19,687 nucleotides of DNA, from NCBI GenBank assembly GCA_023389045.1, contig JAEWEZ010000156.1, positions 1-19,687 of the forward strand, in the 5' to 3' direction. Under the pieces are notes generated by a model. The model saw only the letters and a program-made list of their open reading frames with translations, searched no databases and was not told the origin of the DNA. Source of the DNA: Actinomycetes bacterium (lineage in GTDB: Bacteria > Actinomycetota > Actinomycetes > Actinomycetales > Dermabacteraceae). A program made the position numbers and the translations under genes. How positions within the stretch are numbered: the stretch's first letter is position 1; each line of letters starts with the position of its first letter. Below are positions 1 through 6,510 of this stretch, in pieces.

Positions 1-85
1 CGCGGAAGTTTGAGCACGACGGAAATCTGAGCGCGGCAGGAGTTTGAACGCGGCAGGAGTTTGAGCGCGGCAGAAGTCTGGGCGC
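1..85. repeat. 17-bp imperfect tandem repeat, about five copies
   Basis: Five copies of a unit close to GCGCGGCAGGAGTTTGA follow each other with an exact 17-bp period. The TTTGAG-like blocks start at 9, 26, 43, 60 and 77. The two central copies are almost identical and the outer ones are more diverged. Because 17 is not a multiple of three, this is unlikely to be a coding repeat. It lies just beyond the 3' end of the membrane protein that stops at 137, and the array may extend past the left edge of the window. No function is claimed. Confidence 0.8.
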
Positions 86-136
86 GCTCATGTGCGCCTT
101 GAGCGCAACTCGTGCGCGCTGTCGTCAGCGCTTTCC

Positions 137-2560
137 TCAACGCTTGCCGTGAGTGCTTTCCTCGGAATCCTCGTCGTCGTCATCTCCAAGGATCGCCCCG
201 AGGCTCGAATGCTGCTCCTCGCTCTCCCGGGCAAACAGCGGCCGTGAACGGGACTCCTGACCATCCTCGAGGTCCACCTCGGGAGCGGTCGCGGTGATCG
301 ACCAGGCCGCCCCCGCGATGATGATCGCGAGCACCGCGATCCCCCAGCGCAGCACCGGGTCCACATCCCCGTTCCAGACCAGAATCGTGGCAGCGGGCGT
401 CACCAGCGCGCCCACCGTCGCCACCGTGAGCACGAGCGGCACTGCCACGGCGCCCACACTGGCGCGCTGCACCCCGGCCAGAACAGCCGTGCTCACCGCC
501 CCCGTATGCGCCCAGGAGCCGGGCCCGCCGAAGCGGCCGGCGGACACCTCGGCCAGTGCCCCGTCGGACACCTCCGCAGTGCCCCGCGCCCACAGGCCCA
601 GGCCCACGGCACCCACCGCGCAGCCCGCGATCATGGCGGGAATCGCCGCAGGTCCAGCCCCGAAACCGGTGGCAACCGGGAGGAGCACGGCAACGAGAAG
701 CGGCGTCATGATGCTGCGGCGAAGACCGGCGAAAGCATCGGAGAGGTCGAGGGCGTCGCGTCCGGCAAGGCGCGCGGTGCGGGCCTCCACGACGGCGAGC
801 GCCCCGGCCCGTCGTGCTCCTTCCAGCAGGGAGGCGGCCAGGAGCAGCACCCCGATCAGCCCGATGGTGAAGCCCGCGAGCACAGGCAGCGCCATCGGGG
901 TGAGGGCGTGCAGGGCGCGGTCTTCCCAGACGCTGGCGGCGCGCTGGGACAGCTGGATCGTGGTCACGATCGGGGCGAGCAGGGCGAGGCCCGCCATGGC
1001 AGCGGCCGCCGTGAGCACCGCACGCGGGGCTGCCGCCGCGGAGGCCACGGTTTCACGCAGGGCGGGCTCCGTGCCGGGGCGATCCACGATCGTCGGCGCC
1101 GCCAGCGAGGGGGCGAGCCCCGCGACCACTACGAGCGCACCCAGCCCCGCATGCACGAGCAGGGTGGCCGCGAGCTCCGGCACGCCGCCGCTGAGCACAC
1201 TCAGCACCGTGAGAAGCGCGGCGATCACCGCGAGCACACCGGCCGCGCTGAGCGCTGCCGAACCGGCCGCGGCACTCGCGCCGAGGGCACCGCCGGTGCG
1301 GCTGGTGCGGGCAGAGCGGCGCACGCTCGCCCCGTGCGGGCGTCCAAGCGGCGCCACGAGCGCCACGATGGCGATCGCGGCCAGCACACCGACGGCGAGC
1401 GCCCCACCGGCCACCGCATTCGGGCTCACGGTGTGCAGGGTAATGAAGTCAAGGAAAACGCTGGCTGCGCGCGAATCATCGGTGGCGGTGAGCCACTGGC
1501 TCATGTCCTCGGAGGCTTTCACGGTCTGCTCGGCGAGCTCACTGCGCGGCACCGGCTGCGGCCCCACCAGCGCCGGATCCGTCAGCATCCCCTGCCCCAC
1601 CTGCGCAAAACGCAGTGACACGTACTGGGTGGGAAGCCACAGCACGGTGAGAGCCACGACCGCGGCGCCGGCGAGACCAGCGCTGATCCAACTGCCCAGG
1701 GTGAAGGCTCCCCGCTCCTGCCCGGGGCGGCCCGTGTGCGGAATAACCAGGGTGACGGCTGCCGCAAGCAGCGCTATCCCGAGCCCCAGGAGCACCACGA
1801 GAATCGCCTCGGCCGCAAGAACCGGCAGGCCCACCAGAACCCCGGCCGCAACCAGCGCCGTCACCACCGCGACGATGTCGGCACCAACCCCCGCGCCCCG
1901 GCGGAAGAGCCGGGCGGTCAGTTCGAGCGGGGCGCCGAGCGTGGTCTCGTCGTCCTCGTGATCTTCCCGTTCGAGAACCCCCGCGAGCATGTGCGCACCC
2001 GCCCCGAGCGCATCAACCGGGGCGCTGACCAGGCGCAGAGTGAGAGCGGCGATCGCTGTGCCGCAGGCCATGGCAAGCAGCGGCAGGCCGGCGGCTTCCC
2101 GCAGGAACCAGATCACCGCCGCGATCGGCACGACGGCGATGCCGAGGGCGCTCAGTGCAAGCAGCGAACCCACACGCGTCAGCGCCCGCGCCCGTTCCGC
2201 CACGGTGATACCGCGGGCGGCCACGAGAATCATCAGGCTGCGCCAGGCGGCGACCGGACCGAGCACCAGCCCTGCCAGGAGCATCGCGGAACGCAGCAGT
2301 TTGTCGCCGGGAGTGCCCGGGACCAGGTACATCAGGGCCACCGTCGGCACGCCCACCCAGAGGAGCACCGATCCGGCGGAGCCGAACACCGCCCCGAGAC
2401 GCGCACCCAGGCGCTCATCCACACCGGTGTCGTCCTGTCGCTCAGCCAGGCGGTGTGGCAGCACAATGCCGGCGGCGATCGCGGCGGCGCCCAGCACGGC
2501 GAGAACCAGCAGGATCACCGCTATGTCGTCGCCCAGCGGGTACTTCGTGATCAGGTCCAC
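137..2560 (-). CDS. Membrane pyrophosphatase-like polytopic protein, catalytic residues lost
   Basis: This 807-residue protein is almost entirely hydrophobic, with roughly 14-16 possible membrane segments and an acidic C-terminal tail (GDDDDEDSEES, residues 792-802). Its length and several blocks match proton- or sodium-pumping membrane pyrophosphatases. LAGVLE (192-197) followed by EDD (202-204) and GAGVGAD (222-228) align without gaps to the family's LVGKVE, EDDPRN and CAGMAAD blocks. SVRRSARTSRTGG (412-424), RETVASAAAAPRA (502-514), LLVAVLLPVATGFGAGP (621-637) and AHTGAVSTAVLAGVQ (684-698) match later family blocks. The aspartates and lysines that bind pyrophosphate and magnesium (DNVGDNVGD, TDALDAVGNTTKA, GDTVGDPFKD) are nearly all replaced, so pumping driven by pyrophosphate is unlikely. 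The family assignment rests on remembered motifs. I chose the GTG at 2560 because AAGGAA ends 9 nt upstream. A GTG at 2569 in the same frame would touch that site directly. Confidence 0.75.
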   Translation of the reverse strand: MDLITKYPLGDDIAVILLVLAVLGAAAIAAGIVLPHRLAERQDDTGVDERLGARLGAVFGSAGSVLLWVGVPTVALMYLVPGTPGDKLLRSAMLLAGLVLGPVAAWRSLMILVAARGITVAERARALTRVGSLLALSALGIAVVPIAAVIWFLREAAGLPLLAMACGTAIAALTLRLVSAPVDALGAGAHMLAGVLEREDHEDDETTLGAPLELTARLFRRGAGVGADIVAVVTALVAAGVLVGLPVLAAEAILVVLLGLGIALLAAAVTLVIPHTGRPGQERGAFTLGSWISAGLAGAAVVALTVLWLPTQYVSLRFAQVGQGMLTDPALVGPQPVPRSELAEQTVKASEDMSQWLTATDDSRAASVFLDFITLHTVSPNAVAGGALAVGVLAAIAIVALVAPLGRPHGASVRRSARTSRTGGALGASAAAGSAALSAAGVLAVIAALLTVLSVLSGGVPELAATLLVHAGLGALVVVAGLAPSLAAPTIVDRPGTEPALRETVASAAAAPRAVLTAAAAMAGLALLAPIVTTIQLSQRAASVWEDRALHALTPMALPVLAGFTIGLIGVLLLAASLLEGARRAGALAVVEARTARLAGRDALDLSDAFAGLRRSIMTPLLVAVLLPVATGFGAGPAAIPAMIAGCAVGAVGLGLWARGTAEVSDGALAEVSAGRFGGPGSWAHTGAVSTAVLAGVQRASVGAVAVPLVLTVATVGALVTPAATILVWNGDVDPVLRWGIAVLAIIIAGAAWSITATAPEVDLEDGQESRSRPLFARESEEQHSSLGAILGDDDDEDSEESTHGKR

Positions 2561-2569
2561 TCTTCGCAC

Positions 2570-2575
2570 TTCCTT
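2570..2575 (-). promoter_or_regulatory. Ribosome binding site AAGGAA deciding the start of the pyrophosphatase-like gene
   Basis: On the minus strand AAGGAA is immediately followed by GTGCGAAGAGTG. The first GTG (2569) has no spacing from the site. The second GTG (2560) has 9 nt, which is normal, so the second is preferred. Confidence 0.6.
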
Positions 2576-2610
2576 GGATTGCTACGCGGTGAGCAGGGCC
2601 CTGTCGTTCA

Positions 2611-2680
2611 GGGCCGACGGGGTGGGGGGCACAGGATAGGGGCCAACGGCGGGCGCCACAGGATAGGGGCCGACGGGGTA
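2611..2680. repeat. 27-30-bp imperfect tandem repeat built on GGCCGACGGGG and CACAGGATAGG
   Basis: CACAGGATAGGGGCC occurs at 2630 and again at 2657, 27 bp apart. Each copy is flanked by a GGCCGACGGGG-like block (2611-2622, 2641-2651 as GGCCAACGGCG, and 2668-2678). It fills most of the 148-bp gap between the thioredoxin/NHL gene and the pyrophosphatase-like gene. I see no open reading frame continuing from either neighbour through it, and no clear terminator hairpin. Confidence 0.7.
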
Positions 2681-2708
2681 GGCGCCTCCGGGGGCCGACT
2701 GAGGGCGC

Positions 2709-4637
2709 TCAGGCCAGCAGCGACAGATCCAGGCTGTTCGGGCCACCCTCAACCACCCGCACCGGAACACCCCAATCCTGCTGATGCATATGGCAGGCGG
2801 GGAACTCCACCTCCGGATCGGCATCGCAGGACGCGGCGCGCGCACTCACGTGCAGCACACCCTCCACATGCGCCGGATCCAGGCGGATGATGCGCTCCAA
2901 GGCCGTGTCGGTGCCGGCACCGTCGGCGATCATCGCGCTCGGCGTGGTGCTGATCGAGACCTGCGTGGACGGGCCCAGCGAATTATCTAGCTTGTGCCCC
3001 GGAGGCGGGGTGAACAGCACCCGGATCGTGAGCGGGCCCGGGCCGATCTCCGTCACCGGCCGCTCCGAACGACGGCTGCCCTCGTCAATCATCCGCTCCG
3101 CAGCCTTCGCCACCGGCACCCAGGTCAAACGGTGCGCCCCCGACTCGACCACGATCAGCTGGCCGATGCCGTCCACCGGCGGGCCAATGATCGCATCCGA
3201 AGGCTCCGACAGGTCCGTGGCGACCGTGACCACGTGCGCCTCCGCCCCGTCTTCCCCCTCCTCCACGATGCGGATCGCACCGTTGTACGTATCGGCAACC
3301 GCGATGCGCCCGTCGGGAAGCACCCGCACGCCCAGGGGATGCTGCAGACGAGCCCGGCTCGCCGGACCATCCACATGCCCGAAGTCGAACAGCCCCTCCC
3401 CCACCAGGGTGCGCACCTGCATCGACTGCGGATCCAGAACCCGCACGGCGGAAGTTTCCGAATCCGCGACGACGATGCGCCCATCGGGCAGTTCGTCAAC
3501 GCCCGAGGGCTGCGCCCACCACGAGGCAACCGCGGGGCCATCCACGAGTCCCTCCTGCGTGGTGCCGGCGAGCACCGCGAGGCCCCCGCCGATCGGGTCG
3601 AACATCCACATCTGATGGATGCCCGCCATCGTGATGACCACGCGACCGAGAGCCTGTGACCAGCACAAATCCCAGGGGGTGGAGAGGTCGAAGCTCAGCG
3701 GGTCACCGCTACCGTAGGGCAGGGGGCGGCCCTGCATCCACTGGGCGCCCGTGCCGGCCACAGTGGTCACCGTGGTGGCGGTGCGTGCACGCAGCAGACG
3801 GTCCTGGCCCACCTTGATGCCGCGCAGCAGATGGTTCGCGGTATCCGCCACTAGCAGGTCGTAGCCCACCGCATCGGCCACTTCGGGCGGCAGGGCGAGC
3901 ACGCCATTGGGTTCTGCGAAGGACGCCTCGGCGCCGTCACCGTCGGCCCTCCCCCGGGCGCCCGTGCCGATGATCTCGTCCACCCCGGCCGCATTCGGGT
4001 CATAGACGACCACGCGATGCTGACCGGCGTCCGTCACGGCCACCCGACCATCCGGCAGGATCGTTGCCTTCGAGGGGAAACGCAGGGTCTGCGCGGGACG
4101 CTCCGGGATCACCGTCGGGGCTGGGCCACGGCGCAGAGACCCGTCGGCCTCCCCCTCCCGCACGAGCGTTGCAATCAGCGCGTCCAGGTTCTCCGCATGC
4201 CCCTCGCCCGAGAGGTTCCCGGCGATCCGGCCATGCGTATCCAGCACGATCAGGGTGGGCCAGGCGCGCGCCGCGTACTCGCTCCAGGTGTGCAGTTCGG
4301 GGTCATCGAGCACCGGGTGGGTGACCTCGTAGCGGCCGATATTGGCTTCGAGGGCAGCCGCGTCCTTTTCAAAGTCGAACTTCGGGGAATGCACCCCGAT
4401 CACGACGAGCTCATCGGCCCACTTTTCTTCCAGCGGTCGGAGCTCATCCAGCACATGCAGGCAGTTCACGCAGCAGAAGGTCCAGAAGTCCAGCAGGACG
4501 ACCTTGCCGCGCAGATCCTCCAGGTGCAGGTCCACCCCGCCCGTGTTGAACCAGCCGCGGCCGCGCAGCTCGGAAGCGCGCGGGCGGGCAGAGATCGGCT
4601 CGAGGACGGCGTCTGCAGCATCGTGGGGGGCGGTCAT
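2709..4637 (-). CDS. Thioredoxin-like / NHL-repeat protein (NHLRC2-like)
   Basis: This 642-residue cytosolic-looking protein has no signal peptide. Residues 25-160 form a thioredoxin fold with the redox motif WTFCCVNC, where the CxxC is C56-V-N-C59 preceded by an extra cysteine, C55. Residues from about 175 to 500 carry NHL/beta-propeller repeats, with recurring blade motifs such as VADTANHLLRG, VADSETSAVRVLDP and VADTYNGAIRI. A C-terminal beta-rich domain includes C and CHMHQQDWGVPV near the end. The same architecture is known from NHLRC2-type proteins, whose exact reaction is poorly defined; a thiol-disulfide or scaffold role is an inference. The start ATG at 4637 directly precedes the fold and has only a weak ribosome site. 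The 140 bp upstream contain a 7-bp inverted repeat, suggesting a separate transcription start. Confidence 0.88.
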   Translation of the reverse strand: MTAPHDAADAVLEPISARPRASELRGRGWFNTGGVDLHLEDLRGKVVLLDFWTFCCVNCLHVLDELRPLEEKWADELVVIGVHSPKFDFEKDAAALEANIGRYEVTHPVLDDPELHTWSEYAARAWPTLIVLDTHGRIAGNLSGEGHAENLDALIATLVREGEADGSLRRGPAPTVIPERPAQTLRFPSKATILPDGRVAVTDAGQHRVVVYDPNAAGVDEIIGTGARGRADGDGAEASFAEPNGVLALPPEVADAVGYDLLVADTANHLLRGIKVGQDRLLRARTATTVTTVAGTGAQWMQGRPLPYGSGDPLSFDLSTPWDLCWSQALGRVVITMAGIHQMWMFDPIGGGLAVLAGTTQEGLVDGPAVASWWAQPSGVDELPDGRIVVADSETSAVRVLDPQSMQVRTLVGEGLFDFGHVDGPASRARLQHPLGVRVLPDGRIAVADTYNGAIRIVEEGEDGAEAHVVTVATDLSEPSDAIIGPPVDGIGQLIVVESGAHRLTWVPVAKAAERMIDEGSRRSERPVTEIGPGPLTIRVLFTPPPGHKLDNSLGPSTQVSISTTPSAMIADGAGTDTALERIIRLDPAHVEGVLHVSARAASCDADPEVEFPACHMHQQDWGVPVRVVEGGPNSLDLSLLA

Positions 4638-4647
4638 AGGGTCCAGT

Positions 4648-4680
4648 CAACACTGGTGCGGCGGTGCGGTCCAAGTGTTG
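4648..4680. promoter_or_regulatory. Inverted repeat CAACACT-N19-AGTGTTG before the thioredoxin/NHL gene
   Basis: The two 7-bp arms at 4648-4654 and 4674-4680 are perfect complements and lie 11-43 nt upstream of the ATG at 4637. The element could be an operator or a leader hairpin covering the translation start region. The remaining gap up to 4777 holds GTGTCGCG twice and one GGGGCCGACGGGGG motif, but no gene. Confidence 0.35.
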
Positions 4681-4736
4681 TGATCTCGTGCGTCGGCGTG
4701 TCTCAGGTGTGTCGCGGGGGTGTCGCGAGGATTTGC

Positions 4737-4750
4737 GGGGCCGACGGGGG
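4737..4750. repeat. Dispersed GGGGCCGACGGGG motif, intergenic copy
   Basis: One perfect copy lies in the gap between the second HAD gene and the thioredoxin/NHL gene. It belongs to the dispersed, strand-biased motif described in the findings. Confidence 0.6.
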
Positions 4751-4777
4751 TGGTGAGGTGCCGGGTCGACGTGGGGG

Positions 4778-5473
4778 TCACCAGCGGGTGATCCACTCCA
4801 GCAGCACCGGATCCTCCAGGGTGCGCAGCACCAGATCAGCCTCCGGGGCCGGGCCCAGGCTGCTCGGCACCGCAATCAGACGCAGACCCGCCGCACGAGC
4901 CGCGCGAGCACCCGTCGTCGAATCCTCGAAGGCCAGCGCCTCCGAGGGCTCAAAGCCCAGCGCACGCACCGCGGCGGCATACATATCCGGGGCTGGCTTG
5001 GGCTGCGCAACCGTGTCCGAGGCCTGCAAGGTGGCGAAATGCTGCAGGATCCCGGCGGCAGACAGTTTGCCGCGCAGCGCCTCCAACCAGGCATTGGAGG
5101 CGCAGCCGATCGGCACCGCCGCCGCGGCTGCCTCCACCACCGCCACCGCGCCCGGCATCGGGGCGATACCGCTGGCCAGGCGCCGGTCAAACACCTCGTG
5201 CAACTGCGCGAGAACCTCGCTATCCGGTGCTGCGGCGCGGGTGGCGATCAGGGTGGCGGCATCCTCGATCGTGCTGCCGTGCAGGCGCTCGCGATCCTCG
5301 GCGGTGAGGGCGTCGGCGGCGCCGCGCTCCTGGATCACCTCGGCCTGCGTGGCCTGCCAGATGCTTTCCGTATCCAGCAGCAGGCCATCGCAGTCAAAGA
5401 CCACCGCCTGCGGGGTCCAGCTGCCGAAAGCAGTCTGGATCGCGCAGGCGGACGCGAGCGGCTGCTCGCTCAT
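4778..5473 (-). CDS. HAD-superfamily phosphatase (beta-phosphoglucomutase-like), second of a tandem pair
   Basis: This 231-residue haloacid-dehalogenase hydrolase has the nucleophile motif FDCDG (D27 and D29), motif II serine in CASN (S126), the motif III lysine in QPKPAPDMY (K159), and the magnesium-binding acid pair in AFEDSTTGA (E183-D184). The alpha-helical cap lies at about 35-105. These features place it with small-molecule phosphatases or phosphomutases of the beta-PGM/GS1 group; the substrate cannot be read from sequence. The ATG at 5473 overlaps the stop codon of the upstream HAD gene as ATGA, so I prefer it to an in-frame start 33 nt upstream. It is clearly paralogous to that neighbour. 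The pair looks like a local duplication translated by coupling. Confidence 0.88.
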   Translation of the reverse strand: MSEQPLASACAIQTAFGSWTPQAVVFDCDGLLLDTESIWQATQAEVIQERGAADALTAEDRERLHGSTIEDAATLIATRAAAPDSEVLAQLHEVFDRRLASGIAPMPGAVAVVEAAAAAVPIGCASNAWLEALRGKLSAAGILQHFATLQASDTVAQPKPAPDMYAAAVRALGFEPSEALAFEDSTTGARAARAAGLRLIAVPSSLGPAPEADLVLRTLEDPVLLEWITRW

Positions 5474-6174
5474 CGCGTGCGGTTCCAGGTGCGCACCCAC
5501 ACCCACAGGGTCTCGTCTTCCAGGCTGGCAAGGGTGCAGTGAGCCTGCGGATTCTGATCGGGGATCGACGGCACCGCAATCAGTTGCAGACCTGCAGACA
5601 GAGCAGCCTGCGCACCGGTTTCGGAATCCTCGAAGGCAAGCGCGTCGGCCGGGTCCGCGCCCAGGCGGATCGCACCCTCGCGGTACATATCGGGGGCCGG
5701 CTTCGGGTGGGCAACGTCCTCCTCCGCGATGCTGAGGTCCACCACATCGCGCAGGCCGAGCGCGTCGATTTTGCGGTCAAGCATCTCGCGTGGGGAGTTC
5801 GAGGCCACAGCCACCGGCTTGCGCTCGGCGATCTCGCGGAGCAGTTCGAGGGCGCCCGGCATCGGGTCAAGCTTGCCCTCCAGGTCACGGCGGTGTTCGG
5901 CGACCAGTTCGTCGAGCACTTCCTGCGGGTCTTTGCCCACCTGGCGGGCGATCGCGCCGATCACGATGCTGGCGCTGCGGCCGGTGATCTCGCGGCGGGT
6001 GGCGGCGTCGAAGGCGGTGTTGTGGGCGGCGAGGTAGCGGTCCTGAACACGGATCCACTGGGCCTCGGTGTCCACGAGCATGCCGTCGCAGTCAAAGACA
6101 ACGGCGGCCGGTTCCCAGGTGGGCGGCCAGGGGTCGAGTCGGGTCGGGGCTGCGGGGATGCTCTGATCGCTCAT
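5470..6174 (-). CDS. HAD-superfamily phosphatase (beta-phosphoglucomutase-like), first of a tandem pair
   Basis: This 234-residue protein shares the whole HAD set: FDCDGMLVDTE (D28, D30), ASNS (S125), HPKPAPDMY (K158) and AFEDSETGAQ (E182-D183). The cap domain is at about 35-105 and contains REITGRS. The resemblance to the following gene is strong around all four catalytic motifs and weak in the cap, suggesting a duplicated catalytic core with changed substrate choice. The stop codon overlaps the next start by 4 nt. The ATG at 6174 has a weak ribosome site. The substrate is unknown: phospho-sugars or nucleotides are typical for relatives, and nothing nearby decides between them. Confidence 0.88.
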   Translation of the reverse strand: MSDQSIPAAPTRLDPWPPTWEPAAVVFDCDGMLVDTEAQWIRVQDRYLAAHNTAFDAATRREITGRSASIVIGAIARQVGKDPQEVLDELVAEHRRDLEGKLDPMPGALELLREIAERKPVAVASNSPREMLDRKIDALGLRDVVDLSIAEEDVAHPKPAPDMYREGAIRLGADPADALAFEDSETGAQAALSAGLQLIAVPSIPDQNPQAHCTLASLEDETLWVWVRTWNRTR

Positions 6175-6355
6175 GATGCTGCCAGCCTAACCGCGAGACC
6201 TGACCGCCCAGTAGCCCCGGCTGGGAGATGCGGCGCGGCCCGGGTGCTGCCGTTCCAGCTCACCCTGGCCATGGCCTCGTGCAGTCCACCCCAATCCCCG
6301 CCTCAGCCACGGCCATTCCCAGCCAGGCCGCGCCTCACCCACCAGCCGCGCCTCG

Positions 6356-6402
6356 GCCCAACCCCAGCCCATGCCAGCCCAACCCCAGCCACCCCTCACC
6401 GG
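6356..6402 (-). other. G-quadruplex candidate downstream of metY
   Basis: Read on the minus strand this stretch contains six runs of three or four guanines separated by loops of 2-7 nt, for example GGGGTTGGGCTGGCATGGGC. It would lie in the 3' region of a metY transcript that continued past the inverted repeat. Folding is predicted from the pattern alone. Confidence 0.45.
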
Positions 6403-6410
6403 CCAGCCAC

Positions 6411-6483
6411 GCACAAAAGGGGCCTCACGACGCACGCGCCGGAGATTTCCTCCAGCACACGCCACCACAAGCCCCTTTTGTGC
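6411..6483 (-). terminator. 13-bp perfect inverted repeat 3' of metY, possible terminator
   Basis: GCACAAAAGGGGC (6411-6423) and GCCCCTTTTGTGC (6471-6483) are exact reverse complements with a 47-nt loop, and the nearer arm ends 28 nt beyond the metY stop. Its position suggests transcription termination or mRNA 3' protection. The large loop and the lack of a following T-run make it atypical, so a protein-binding site or mobile-element remnant also remains possible. Confidence 0.4.
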
Positions 6484-6510
6484 ACGCGCCCCCTCAGGCC
6501 GTCCGGTCCC

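Larger units (their letters stand above)
6175..6510. other. 336-bp non-coding stretch between HAD gene and metY
   Basis: I find no convincing gene on either strand here. The plus strand from about 6277 to 6408 is C-rich low-complexity sequence made of CCAGCC- and CCCAACCCC-like units, with GCCCAACCCCAGCC repeated exactly at 6356 and 6377 and GCCGCGCCTC also repeated. It is followed by a perfect 13-bp inverted repeat close to the end of metY. Both are listed separately. Confidence 0.7.

Noticed and set aside
294..1961. Long plus-strand open frame of 555 codons opposite the pyrophosphatase-like gene
   Set aside because: It is a shadow of the minus-strand gene in GC-rich DNA: the protein is an A/S/T/R/P-rich mix without domain signatures, and the opposite strand has clear membrane segments and family motifs.
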